From NCBI RefSeq assembly GCF_000382325.1, contig NZ_KB908058.1, positions 1 to 64,000 of the forward strand: a stretch of DNA of 64,000 bases, read 5' to 3'. Source of the stretch: Woodsholea maritima DSM 17123 (GTDB taxonomy: Bacteria; Pseudomonadota; Alphaproteobacteria; Caulobacterales; Maricaulaceae). Below the pieces are notes generated by a model. The model did no database searches and was not told the origin of the DNA. It worked only from the letters and a program-made list of their open reading frames with translations. Position 1 is the stretch's first letter. Every line of letters begins with the position of its first letter. Positions 1 through 8,300 of the stretch are shown here, piece after piece. A program made the translations under genes and the position numbers.

Positions 1-225
1 TGTGCGCTGACGCTTCTCCGGGATGACAACTCTTTTTTTGCTGTTTTTGCCAAGCGAGGATACTTCACAAGAAGACGCCCCCTCCGGCCGTACCGCCCAC
101 CTCCCCCGCTTTGCAGGGGAGGGGTAAATCGGGCCACCGGCCCGCAGGCGCGAATGTCCTCAAATAGCCAACAGGCGATAGGACAAATAAGAAGTGCGCG
201 CCCGCAGCGTAAGCGAGGATTGGGA
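1..225. repeat. Repeat-island fragment at the window edge
   Basis: This stretch before egtB is built from the same units as the other islands: a CCGGGATGAC tail, the CCCCCTCCGGCC...CCTCCCCCGCTTTGCAGGGGAG double hairpin near 86-122, and the closing unit GAAGTGCGCGCCCGCAGCG near 191-209. The open frame that enters egtB from position 194 begins inside this closing unit, so those first codons are probably not translated. I see no gene here. Confidence 0.75.
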
Positions 226-328
226 TCTTTTCAAAAATCTGTCCGTTTTGCACATCATGGCCCCTTGTTATTTTGTGATATCGGGCCAAGCTAAAGCCAG
301 TCTGTCAGACGCTGCGAAGAGGCTCCCT

Positions 329-1630
329 ATGCACCCTGCGCTCGCCATGCGCCCGGACTTGAACGATCGTGCGCTGTTAAAGGCGCGGTTTTCACGCATC
401 CGCGCGCAAACCGAAGGCCTGACCCAGGGGCTGGCCCCGGAAGACATGCAAGTCCAGACCATGGACGATGTCAGCCCGATGAAATGGCATCTTGCTCATA
501 CCAGCTGGTTTTTTGAAGCCTTTCTGCTTCAGCCCCTGATCAAGGGGTATCAGCCCTTTGATCCTGTGTTCGATTACCTGTTTAATTCTTATTATGAAGC
601 GGTGGGCGAGCGCTGGTCGCGAGCCCGGCGCGGGCTCTTGACCCGGCCCTTGGTGGACGAGGTTTTGCGCTATCGCGCCTATGTCACTGCTCAGGTTGAG
701 CGCGCCATAGAGACGATGGATGAGGCGCTTTGGCATCAGGGCGCGCCCATTATTGAGCTGGGCCTTAATCATGAACAGCAACACCAGGAATTGGCATGCA
801 GCGATATCAAACATGTGCTGGCCGTCTCACCCTTGCCGCATGGGCCATATCCGCGTCCGGAAGAGTTACCCCATAAGAGTGAAGCTTTAGGCGAAATGGC
901 GTTTATGGCGTTTGAAGGCGGGTTGGTCGAGGTCGGGGCCGTGGCTGGATCCGGCTTTGTCTATGACAATGAATTGCCGCGCCACACAGTTTATCTCTAC
1001 CCGTTTGAGCTGGCCCAGCGCCCGGTGTCGAATGGCGAATGGCTGAACTTTATGGCTGATGGGGGATATCAGCGCGCGGAGTTTTGGCTTTCCGAGGGCT
1101 GGGCCATGGTTCAGGGCGAGCGCCTTCAGGCCCCGCTCTACTGGCGTCAAATCGCAGGCGAGTGGCACGAATATACCCTTCATGGCCCGCAGAAACTCGA
1201 TCCCGATCAACCGGTTTGTCATATCTCCGGCTATGAAGCGGCGGCCTATGCCAATTGGGCGGGTGCGCGTTTGCCGCTGGAGGCGGAGTTGGAGCTGCTC
1301 GCTCATTGTGCGCCGCCAGAAGGACGCCTGCTTTTCAATCAACCCGGCGTTCACCCCGCCCGGATGCAGGCCGGGGACGGCCTTCAAGCGGTCTATGGCG
1401 GGGTGTGGGAATGGACCCAAAGCGCCTATAGCGCTTATCCGGGCTATCATCCGCCAAAGGGTGCGGTGGGTGAATATAATGGTAAGTTCATGGCCTCCCA
1501 ATGGGTGCTGCGCGGCGGCTCGTGTGCCACGCCCTATGACCATGTGCGCGCCAGCTATCGCAATTTCTTCCCCCCATCGGCACGCTGGCAATTTAGCGGC
1601 CTGCGTCTGGCGCGTGATTTATCGGCCTAA
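329..1630 (+). CDS. egtB: EgtB-type sulfoxide synthase
   Basis: This is a non-haem iron enzyme of the EgtB family, which joins the ring of N-trimethylhistidine (hercynine) to a thiol with oxygen during ergothioneine synthesis. From the ATG at 329 the protein has 433 residues, the usual size. The N-terminal DinB-like part carries the iron site: HLAH at residue 54 and HEQQHQE at 148-154. The C-terminal half, from about residue 180, is a formylglycine-generating-enzyme-like fold ending in GGVWEWTQS, WVLRGGSC and SGLRLARD. An open frame continues upstream to 194 but lies in repeat DNA, and a purine-rich GAAGAGG precedes 329. The usual partner egtD (histidine methyltransferase) is not next door. 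The murL gene starts 38 bases downstream, so co-transcription is possible. An OvoA-like substrate preference cannot be excluded. Confidence 0.85.
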   Translation: MHPALAMRPDLNDRALLKARFSRIRAQTEGLTQGLAPEDMQVQTMDDVSPMKWHLAHTSWFFEAFLLQPLIKGYQPFDPVFDYLFNSYYEAVGERWSRARRGLLTRPLVDEVLRYRAYVTAQVERAIETMDEALWHQGAPIIELGLNHEQQHQELACSDIKHVLAVSPLPHGPYPRPEELPHKSEALGEMAFMAFEGGLVEVGAVAGSGFVYDNELPRHTVYLYPFELAQRPVSNGEWLNFMADGGYQRAEFWLSEGWAMVQGERLQAPLYWRQIAGEWHEYTLHGPQKLDPDQPVCHISGYEAAAYANWAGARLPLEAELELLAHCAPPEGRLLFNQPGVHPARMQAGDGLQAVYGGVWEWTQSAYSAYPGYHPPKGAVGEYNGKFMASQWVLRGGSCATPYDHVRASYRNFFPPSARWQFSGLRLARDLSA

Positions 1631-1668
1631 GTCTCGCTATAACCCCTATCGGGATCGAGCCTTATGGG

Positions 1669-2991
1669 ATGATAGCGATGGCTTCACGCTTTCACATTGC
1701 GCACTATCACTGGGACGCAGCCTCAGCCAGCGTGACCTTTGACTATGTATGCGATCGCTATGGCGCGTTCAGCGAGACGATCCGGTTTGCGCGCGAAGAC
1801 TTCCATCCTGAACGCTTAGAGGCCGCACCGGGCCTTATTCGTTTGGCCCAGGCTCTGATCGGGGTCAGCTATTATAAGGCCGCCGCCGCGCCCGAGCTTA
1901 TCCTGCCCGATGAGGTGCTCAGCGCGCAAAGCCTTGGCGCGATTGAGGCCGCCTATCAAGATGGCTTGGGCGAATTTCGCGTGCGCAATGGCTTGGCGCA
2001 TCCCGGCGTGTTAAGCTTGGTCGGGCGTGCCAAAACGGGACAGGGCTGCGATAAGCTCGCGTTAAATCAAGAGCATGCCCTGGTGGCCTGGGGCGGCGGT
2101 AAAGATTCTGCCGTTGTGCGCCATTTCGTGACACGCGCCGGTATCGCCGCGCGCGTCTATTCCGTGGCGACCAGTGATCGCGTCAAAGATGTCTTGCAGG
2201 ACACCGCCGGTGGCACCCTCAATTTCATCGACCGGCGCATTGACCCGCGCTTGATCGCGGCGAATGAGGCCGGGGCCCTCAACGGTCATGTGCCCGTGAC
2301 GGCGATCAATTCAATCCTATTGAGTTTAGCGGCCGTGATGCGCGGGGCGGGCCAGGTAGTGTTCGCCAATGAACGCTCCGCCGATGAGCCGACCTTGGTG
2401 ATGGATGGCGCCGGGGTGAACCATCAATATTCCAAATCCTACGCGTTTGAGGCTTTGCTGCGGGCCGCCTTGGCCAGTGAAACCGGCGGTGCGCTCAGCT
2501 ATTATTCGGCCCTGCGCCCCGTGTCAGAGATTTGGATCGCGCGTCAGATCACGGGTCTGGACGATGTGGCCCGGATTACCAGCTGTAATCGCAATTTCCA
2601 CATTGCCAAGGGCGCGGACACGCGCTGGTGTCGAACTTGCCCTAAATGCGCCTTCACCTTCTTGATTTTTGCGCCTTTCCTGGCGCGTGATCGGGCCGAA
2701 CTGATTTTTGGCGGCAACCTTTTGGCTGATACAGGGCTTATCCCTTTATATGAAGAGATACTGGGCTTTGGCACGCAAAAACCCTGGGAGTGCGTGGGCA
2801 CGATAGAGGAGGCGCGCACGGCGTTGAGCCTTCTGCAGACGCGCCCCGACTGGCAGGACGTGGCCCTGGTTCGTCATTTTGCGCCACGGTTAAGCGATTT
2901 TGATCGTGACGGCCACTATAAAGCCTTGTTAGAGTTTAAAGATCCCCACCATCTACCCGATGGTTTGTTGCAAGAGATGATGCATGGCTGA
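1669..2991 (+). CDS. murL: MurL, UDP-MurNAc-L-Ala-L-Glu epimerase
   Basis: The protein resembles MurL, which uses ATP to invert the terminal L-Glu of UDP-MurNAc-L-Ala-L-Glu and so supplies D-Glu to peptidoglycan without a free D-glutamate racemase step. It has 440 residues. Visible marks are WGGGKDS at 141-147 (a PP-loop-like nucleotide site), FANERSAD at 232-239, and a cysteine set C306, C321, C324, C327 (SCNRNF then WCRTCPKC) that looks like a metal site. The start may instead be the ATG at 1678, which has GGGAT seven bases upstream. The gene overlaps murD2 by 8 bases, and murD2 is the known partner ligase of MurL in Xanthomonas, which strongly supports the call. Confidence 0.85.
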   Translation: MIAMASRFHIAHYHWDAASASVTFDYVCDRYGAFSETIRFAREDFHPERLEAAPGLIRLAQALIGVSYYKAAAAPELILPDEVLSAQSLGAIEAAYQDGLGEFRVRNGLAHPGVLSLVGRAKTGQGCDKLALNQEHALVAWGGGKDSAVVRHFVTRAGIAARVYSVATSDRVKDVLQDTAGGTLNFIDRRIDPRLIAANEAGALNGHVPVTAINSILLSLAAVMRGAGQVVFANERSADEPTLVMDGAGVNHQYSKSYAFEALLRAALASETGGALSYYSALRPVSEIWIARQITGLDDVARITSCNRNFHIAKGADTRWCRTCPKCAFTFLIFAPFLARDRAELIFGGNLLADTGLIPLYEEILGFGTQKPWECVGTIEEARTALSLLQTRPDWQDVALVRHFAPRLSDFDRDGHYKALLEFKDPHHLPDGLLQEMMHG

Positions 2992-4390
2992 GCCGCAATC
3001 GCCTTTATCCTGGTCCTATGATGGCGTGGTGCTGATCGGGTGGGGGCGCGAGGCCCAGGGCGCGTCGCGTTTTCTGGATGCCTTCTATCCCGATTGCCCG
3101 GTTTTAGTGCTGTATGAGGGCGAGGGCGCGCCTGACCTTCCCACCGGGATCACCGCCCAGTCGCAAGCGGATTTCCTAAGCCAGGGCTTGGCGCTTGATA
3201 TGGCTGCGCCCTTGGTGCTGCGCTCGCCCGGTATTGCGCCGGGCAATCGCGTCATTGTGAAGCTGGAAAGCCTGGGCGCGGACATCACCACGCCGACGGG
3301 CTATTGGCTGTCGCTCCAGGGCCGCGATCGCCTGATCACCGTCACTGGCACCAAAGGCAAAAGCACGACCGTCAGTTTGATCACCCATATTCTGCGCGCC
3401 GGTGGGATTAATGCGGTCAGCGTGGGCAATATCGGTGCACCGCCCTTGGATGATCGCCCGTTTGAGGTGGATGTCGTGGTCGCAGAGCTCTCCTCCTATC
3501 AGCTTCATGATGCGATGGGGGCGGGCCGGGTCCATGTCATCACCAATCTCTATCGTGAGCACACCGACTGGCATGGCGGGCATGAGGCCTATGCGGGCGC
3601 GAAAATGGCCCCGGCGGGGCGTTTCCCCGACTTGACCGTGTTGAGCCAGCCGGAGATTTTGGCGGCGCTGCCCGCTCAGCATACCGGCGCGCGTCTGGCC
3701 TTTGAAGATTATGTCCCGGCGGATTTGGACAAGGGCGAGATTTATTTGCCCCACCAAGCCGCGCTGGCCTTAACGCCGTTAAATGCGCGCCTGGCGGGCT
3801 CGATCATGACGCAAAGCGTGCGCATGGCCTGTGCGGCGATTTTGGCCGGTGAGCATTTAACGCCCGGGGCGCTTTATCAGGCCCTCATCACGGGGCTTCC
3901 CAGCTGGACGCCCTTACCTCATCGCCTAGAAACCATTGGTGAGATTGGAAAAGTCGCCTGGATTGATGATAGCCTCGCCACCGTGCCTGAGGCGGTGATG
4001 TCTGCGATCCAGGTTATCTTGCATCGCCCCTTGCATCTGATCATGGGCGGGCGCCATCGCGGTCAGGACTGGACGCAGTTCTGTGAGCATCTGCAGACGC
4101 TGCATAATGTGCGCCTTTATCTTTTTGGCACCATCGCTGAGGAGGTCGCCGAAGGGCTGAACGGCGTTGGGATCGAAGAGGGCTTTCACACGTTTGAAAG
4201 CTTTGAAGCCGCGATCCAAGCCGCCCATCTGGCCTCGCAGACAGAGGGTGGGGCGGTGGTGTTCTCACCGGGTGCGGCCTCAGAAGGCGTTCATGCCAAT
4301 TATGAGCATCGCTCAGGCATTTTCCGCCTGGAATGGGCGCGCGCCCTGGCCGAGCACATGACCGCGCACAGTAAAATTGCTGATCTCTAA
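2984..4390 (+). CDS. murD2: MurD2, UDP-MurNAc-L-Ala L-glutamate ligase
   Basis: This is a Mur ligase of 468 residues that would add L-Glu to UDP-MurNAc-L-Ala in the cytoplasm, the step before MurL epimerisation. The P-loop TGTKGKST is at 121-128, the SSYQ motif at 170-173, and a REHTDWH stretch with conserved histidines follows at 191-197. A C-terminal Mur domain carries GGRHRGQDW. Sequence alone cannot separate a MurD (D-Glu) from a MurD2 (L-Glu) ligase; the MurD2 call rests on its translational overlap with murL. The start ATG lies inside the last codons of murL, suggesting coupling. Whether the genome also has a classical murD and murI cannot be seen here. Confidence 0.8.
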   Translation: MAEPQSPLSWSYDGVVLIGWGREAQGASRFLDAFYPDCPVLVLYEGEGAPDLPTGITAQSQADFLSQGLALDMAAPLVLRSPGIAPGNRVIVKLESLGADITTPTGYWLSLQGRDRLITVTGTKGKSTTVSLITHILRAGGINAVSVGNIGAPPLDDRPFEVDVVVAELSSYQLHDAMGAGRVHVITNLYREHTDWHGGHEAYAGAKMAPAGRFPDLTVLSQPEILAALPAQHTGARLAFEDYVPADLDKGEIYLPHQAALALTPLNARLAGSIMTQSVRMACAAILAGEHLTPGALYQALITGLPSWTPLPHRLETIGEIGKVAWIDDSLATVPEAVMSAIQVILHRPLHLIMGGRHRGQDWTQFCEHLQTLHNVRLYLFGTIAEEVAEGLNGVGIEEGFHTFESFEAAIQAAHLASQTEGGAVVFSPGAASEGVHANYEHRSGIFRLEWARALAEHMTAHSKIADL

Positions 4391-4461
4391 GCACGCGGCG
4401 TGATGATCGTGTCTTATTCTTCGGCTAAAGCCCTCACACTCAACGCTAAAAGGAGCCTTTC

Positions 4462-5856
4462 ATGACGCGCACACATTTCATCGGCATTGGCGGTGTAGGG
4501 ATGAGCGCGGTGGCCACTCTGGCTCAACAGGCCGGCGATCAGGTCTCAGGCTCGGATTATCAGGTCTATCCCCCCGCCAGCACCTATCTGGAGGAGCGCG
4601 GCTTTGATTGGCATGATGGCTATAGCCCGGCCAATATTCCCGCCGGTGTGGATCGCTTCGTCATCGGCATGAATGCCAAGCTGAACCCCGAAGTGAATGA
4701 CGAGGTGAAAGCCGCGATGGAGACCGGCCAGCCGATCTTCTCCTTCGCCAGCTTTATGAGTGAGATCCTTAAAACGCGCGAACCCTTGGTGGTGGCGGGC
4801 AGTTCGGGAAAGTCCACGACGACCGCGATTGCGGCCTGGCTGCTGCGCGCCTGCGGCGTGGAGGCGGGTTATATGATCGGTGCGCGAGCCAAGGATCTTG
4901 CCACCACGGCCGATCTGGGCGAGGTACCGACCTTCGTCATTGAAGGCGATGAATACCCCTCCAATCATTTCGATCCTTCGGCGAAATTCCTGCATTATTG
5001 CGCCCATGATGTGATCGTGACCTCGGTCAGTCATGACCATGTCAATGTCTATCCCACGGTGACGGCCTTTGAAGCACCCTTCCGCATTCTGCTGGCGGAT
5101 TTGCCCGCGGGGGGTATCGCCGCGCTGTGCGCCAATCATCCCCGGGTCGTGGAACTGGCAAAGGAATGCCCGGCCCAGATCGTCACGTATGGCGTGGATG
5201 TGAAGGCCGATTGGTGCGCGCGCCATGTCAGGGCGCACGGCGCGATGACGGTGTTTGAGCTTTTTAAAGGCGAACAGAGCCTCGGTCAGTTTGAGACCCA
5301 ATTGATCGGCGCGCATAATGTGCAAAATATCGTCGGCGTTATCGCCTGGGCGGTGGAGCGCGGCCTGATCACGCCAGAGGCGGCGCGCGCCGCCCTGTCC
5401 AACTTTCGCGGTATCGCCCGGCGTTTGGAGCGTGTTTCCAAGCAAGAAACTGTCCCGGTTTATGAGGGCTTTGGCTCATCCCTGGAAAAAACCCGCGCCG
5501 CGATAACGGCCCTAAAAGACCATTTTGGCACGCGGGCTTTGACAGTGGTCTTTGAGCCCCACGCCTTTTCCTGGCGCAACCGGGCCATGCTGTCCTGGTA
5601 TGATACGGCGTTTTTAGGTGCGGCACGGGTATTCATCCTGCCCCCCGAAGAGCAGGGCAAAGCGGGGCATGATCAAAGTAGCCATGAGGAAATTTTAGCC
5701 CGCGCCAATGCCAGCGGCGTCGCGGCCGAAGCCTATGACCGTGCGCGTGTCATTGAGAGCGTGGAGCGTGAGGGCGTGGTCTTGATCCTCACCTCCGGCA
5801 ATCTGGAAGGGGATTTATTCCCGCTGTGCCAGGGTTTGGACGCGGCCTTCGCCTAA
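4462..5856 (+). CDS. Mpl/MurC-like Mur ligase with altered motifs
   Basis: This Mur-family ligase of 464 residues is closest by eye to Mpl (UDP-MurNAc:L-Ala-gamma-D-Glu-mDAP ligase, peptidoglycan recycling). Supporting marks are the N-terminal FIGIGGVGMSA, the Mpl-like VIEGDEYPSNHFD at 159-171, HDH at 191-193, RRLE at 320-323 and FEPHAFS at 364-370. It departs from the family in two places. The P-loop reads GSSGKSTT (113-120) where MurC/Mpl have GTHGKTTT, and the C-terminal DDxxHHP signature is replaced by EGFGSS (335-340). AAAGGAG precedes the ATG. It lies 71 bases after murD2, so it may share its transcript, and it converges with the DUF3299 gene by a 4-base overlap. It may be Mpl, or a paralogue that ligates another substrate. 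Confidence 0.7.
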   Translation: MTRTHFIGIGGVGMSAVATLAQQAGDQVSGSDYQVYPPASTYLEERGFDWHDGYSPANIPAGVDRFVIGMNAKLNPEVNDEVKAAMETGQPIFSFASFMSEILKTREPLVVAGSSGKSTTTAIAAWLLRACGVEAGYMIGARAKDLATTADLGEVPTFVIEGDEYPSNHFDPSAKFLHYCAHDVIVTSVSHDHVNVYPTVTAFEAPFRILLADLPAGGIAALCANHPRVVELAKECPAQIVTYGVDVKADWCARHVRAHGAMTVFELFKGEQSLGQFETQLIGAHNVQNIVGVIAWAVERGLITPEAARAALSNFRGIARRLERVSKQETVPVYEGFGSSLEKTRAAITALKDHFGTRALTVVFEPHAFSWRNRAMLSWYDTAFLGAARVFILPPEEQGKAGHDQSSHEEILARANASGVAAEAYDRARVIESVEREGVVLILTSGNLEGDLFPLCQGLDAAFA

Positions 5857-6446
5857 GGCCGGGTCAAATGAGTTTCATAGGGCTCGCTGGCATCGAGATA
5901 GAGCGTATAGGCGCTCTCAGCGAGCTCGCTTTCCATGCGCTCGACCTTCATAATGCCCTCAACCCAGACCGGCTGCCACATCTCACCGCGCGGCCAGGGC
6001 TCAGCGCTGATCACATAGACGATTTGATTGGCCGGTGGGGGTGGGGTGTGGATGCAGGCCCCATAATAGGGCACCAGTAAGAAGCGGCTGGCTTGCCCTC
6101 CCGCCAAAAGATCTAGCGGCATCAGATAGCCGGGCATGCGGATGTATTCGCCGTCTAAATCGGCAACCACATTAAAGCCTTCAACCTGTTGGGCGGCCGG
6201 TGCATTTTCATTATGCGCGCCTAAGGGCGTTTCAAGCTGGGCATAGGCCTCCCACAGGCGTTCGGCCTCACCCTCAGGCAAGAGATCATCCCAGACGATA
6301 TCCTCGGGGCTTTGATCCTGGGGCGCGTCATAGAAGGGGGAGGGGGCCTGCCAATCGGCTAGTGCTGTCTCTTTGGGGCTTGGCTCACACGCGCCCAGCA
6401 TGAGAAGAGCGGACATGCCCGCCAAAAGGCCCGTTAGGCGCGCCAT
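5853..6446 (-). CDS. DUF3299 lipoprotein downstream of zrgA
   Basis: The product is a 197-residue DUF3299 protein. It starts with a lipoprotein signal ending LMLGAC (Cys20), so it is probably anchored in the periplasm. The family core is clear: WDDLLPEGE near 52-60, IRMPGYLMPLD, and FLLVPYYGACIHTPPPPANQ. Function is not established; DUF3299 genes recur beside zinc-regulated ZrgA genes. Here the gene begins 8 bases after zrgA and should be transcribed from the same Zur-box promoter. A second DUF3299 copy lies at 10038-10553. The conserved Cys-His-Pro run suggests metal or thiol chemistry, but that is inference. Confidence 0.8.
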   Translation of the reverse strand: MARLTGLLAGMSALLMLGACEPSPKETALADWQAPSPFYDAPQDQSPEDIVWDDLLPEGEAERLWEAYAQLETPLGAHNENAPAAQQVEGFNVVADLDGEYIRMPGYLMPLDLLAGGQASRFLLVPYYGACIHTPPPPANQIVYVISAEPWPRGEMWQPVWVEGIMKVERMESELAESAYTLYLDASEPYETHLTRP

Positions 6447-6454
6447 GCTATCCC

Positions 6455-7024
6455 CTATCGCAACCGAACCGAGGTGTTCGCGCGTGAGACTGTCTCAGTC
6501 AGGGCCACCCTGTCACTCAAGAAAGCCAGTTCAATCGTGGTCAGGCTGGGGAAAGTCTCAAAGGCGTTGAGAATGATCTGGCCCAGCTGGGCTGGGCTTT
6601 CGCACATGAAATCATAGGCGATATTCAGATCTGAGCTGTGGGCGTGATCATGATCGTCGTGGTGATCGTCATCATGGTCATGCTCATCATGGGGGTTCGC
6701 TCCATCCGAATGAACCTGGGAGGCGGACAATGAAGCCGGGGTCTCATCCAGATGGAGCGCGGTGAGCGCGCAGTGCCCACCGGTTAGGGAAAAGAGGCTT
6801 TCGGGGCGCTCTAGACGCGTTTCTAAGTCTTTGATGGCCTCATGCTCCTCGGGCGTCTCAGGGGCATGCTCAAAGCCCAGCACATCATGCTTGGGGCTGG
6901 TGAACTCTACGCGCAAAGCGCCATTAGAGTTCAAGGCCATATCTAGATGCGCCACGCCATGGACATGCGTGCCCAATGCGGGCGCGCTGGTAAGGATCAG
7001 GCTGGATAAAATGGCGATGGACAT
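6455..7024 (-). CDS. zrgA: ZrgA-type zinc protein (DUF2796)
   Basis: This is a 189-residue exported DUF2796/ZrgA-family protein. ZrgA proteins are zinc-regulated periplasmic components of zinc acquisition. The start is the ATG at 7024, preceded by AGGGAGG; the longer upstream frame would run through the promoter. A signal peptide ends near SAPALG, followed by the family start HVHGVAHLDMALN. A flexible middle segment (about residues 108-130) is a run of His and Asp, typical of zinc-binding loops in zinc carriers. Zrg loci elsewhere also hold ABC-transporter genes; none is next to this pair. A Zur box overlies the promoter, so high zinc should repress it. Confidence 0.85.
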   Translation of the reverse strand: MSIAILSSLILTSAPALGTHVHGVAHLDMALNSNGALRVEFTSPKHDVLGFEHAPETPEEHEAIKDLETRLERPESLFSLTGGHCALTALHLDETPASLSASQVHSDGANPHDEHDHDDDHHDDHDHAHSSDLNIAYDFMCESPAQLGQIILNAFETFPSLTTIELAFLSDRVALTETVSRANTSVRLR

Positions 7025-7048
7025 GACGACCTCCCTGTAATGTGCATA

Positions 7049-7063
7049 TGTTATAACATAACA
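7049..7063 (-). promoter_or_regulatory. Zur box over the zrgA promoter
   Basis: The sequence TGTTATAACATAACA is a perfect TGTTAT-N3-ATAACA inverted repeat, matching the proteobacterial Zur operator pattern. It lies 24 bases upstream of the zrgA ATG. On the transcribed strand a perfect TTGACA (-35) is at 7075-7070, so the box covers the spacer and -10 region. That is the arrangement expected for zinc-dependent repression. Confidence 0.85.
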
Positions 7064-7069
7064 AGTTGC

Positions 7070-7075
7070 TGTCAA
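7070..7075 (-). promoter_or_regulatory. -35 element of the zrgA promoter
   Basis: TTGACA on the minus strand, preceded by C as in the alphaproteobacterial CTTGAC consensus. The -10 must fall inside or next to the Zur box (TATAAC or AACATA are candidates). Confidence 0.55.
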
Positions 7076-7364
7076 GCGGTAATGTGCGTCTGCAGCGCGA
7101 AAAGAGTGGACTTAGGGCGAACCATATTTTGTCATCCCGGACGCACGTTAGTGAGATCCGGGATCTATTGAGTTTGCCATAGGCGCGCATAGATCCCGGA
7201 TTAAATCCGGGATGACAGTTTTTTCTTTTGTGTCCTCACTTACGCTGCGGGCGGACGCTTCTTTAATGCCCTACCGGCTATCGCCTACTTGAGGGCTAAC
7301 GCTTGCCCGGGATGACAAATAGTCTCTTCTCTTTGATGTCATCCCGGACCTGATCTGGCATCCA

Positions 7365-7546
7365 TGGCGTGAGCTTTATGAGTATTCTAACCGACCAGAA
7401 GCAAGCTCAACCCGTCCGGCATAGACCCCAAATCAAGTTTGGGGTGACAGGTGTGAGCTTTATCCTCCCCTGCGATAGCGGGGGAGGTGGCCTGAAAGGC
7501 CGGAGGGGGCGATTCCTCTCTGCTTTTCAATGAAGACTGTCATCCC
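7365..7546 (+). repeat. 182-bp direct repeat, copy 1
   Basis: This segment contains one CCCCAAA-type hairpin and one CTCCCC/GGCC double hairpin with the spacers between them. It matches 7711-7892 by eye throughout, indicating recent tandem duplication of a block of several units. Confidence 0.75.
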
Positions 7547-7710
7547 GGCCTTGAGCCGGGATCTATTGTTTTATCCGGCACGCTCAATAGATCCCGGGTC
7601 GCGCTTTGTTGTGCGCTACCGCCTATCGGCTACTTGAGCGCTAACGCTTGCCCGTGATGACAATTAATCTCTTCTCTTAGATGAACATGCCAGACGTGAT
7701 CTGGCATCTC

Positions 7711-7892
7711 TGGCGTGAGCTTTATGAGTATTCTAACCGACCAGAAGCAAGCTCAACCCGTCCGGCATAGACCCCAAATCAAGTTTGGGGTGACAGGTGT
7801 GAGCTTTATCCTCCCCTGCGATAGCGGGGGAGGTGGCCTGAAAGGCCGGAGGGGGCGATTCCTCTCTGCTTTTCAATGAAGACTGTCATCCC
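7711..7892 (+). repeat. 182-bp direct repeat, copy 2
   Basis: Second copy of the block at 7365-7546. The sequences diverge again right at the next palindrome, where the first copy continues with a CCCGGC/GCCGGG stem and the second with a CCCCGA/TCGGGG stem. Confidence 0.75.
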
Positions 7893-8300
7893 CGACTTGA
7901 TCGGGGATCTATCTCCCTAAAGGGCAAGCGCAATAGATCCCGGATCTCACTTTCGTTCGTCCGGGATGACAAATAGTCTCTTCTCTTTGATGTCATCCCG
8001 GACCTGATCTGGCATCCATGGCGTGAGCTTGACGTTATTCTGGCCGGTCAGAACCTTACTCAACGCTTCCGGTATGGACCCCAAATCAAGTTTGGGGTGA
8101 CAGGTGTGAGACTTATCCTCCCCTGCAAAGCGGGGGAGGTGGTCCGACAGGACCGGAGGGGGCGATTTTGTTTAGTATCCTCGCTGACGCTGCGGGCGCG
8201 CATTCGCGCTCGCAACCCCTTTGGGGTCGATGGGCCCCGGATCACGTCCAGGGCCGCGTTGAAGATAAATGCCTGGCGCGACAGGCCAGAGCCGAACGCC

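Larger units (their letters stand above)
7120..8275. repeat. Repeat island between zrgA and piuC
   Basis: About 1.15 kb without a credible gene, made of the shared palindromic units: CCCGGA/TCCGGG-type stems with a CTTGA loop, CCCCAAA-CTTGA-TTTGGGG stems, the CTCCCC...GGGGGAGG plus GGCC...GGCC double hairpin, and a final GCGGGCGCGC unit. A 182-base stretch at 7365-7546 recurs apparently unchanged at 7711-7892 (offset 346). Open frames here (for example 8060-8245) are artefacts of the repeats. Confidence 0.85.

Noticed and set aside
194-328. N-terminal extension of EgtB from 194
   Set aside because: The first codons lie in repeat DNA and EgtB homologues start near the 329 ATG.
4546-5445. Antisense open frame of 299 codons in the Mpl-like gene
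   Set aside because: Shadow of a well-supported Mur ligase.
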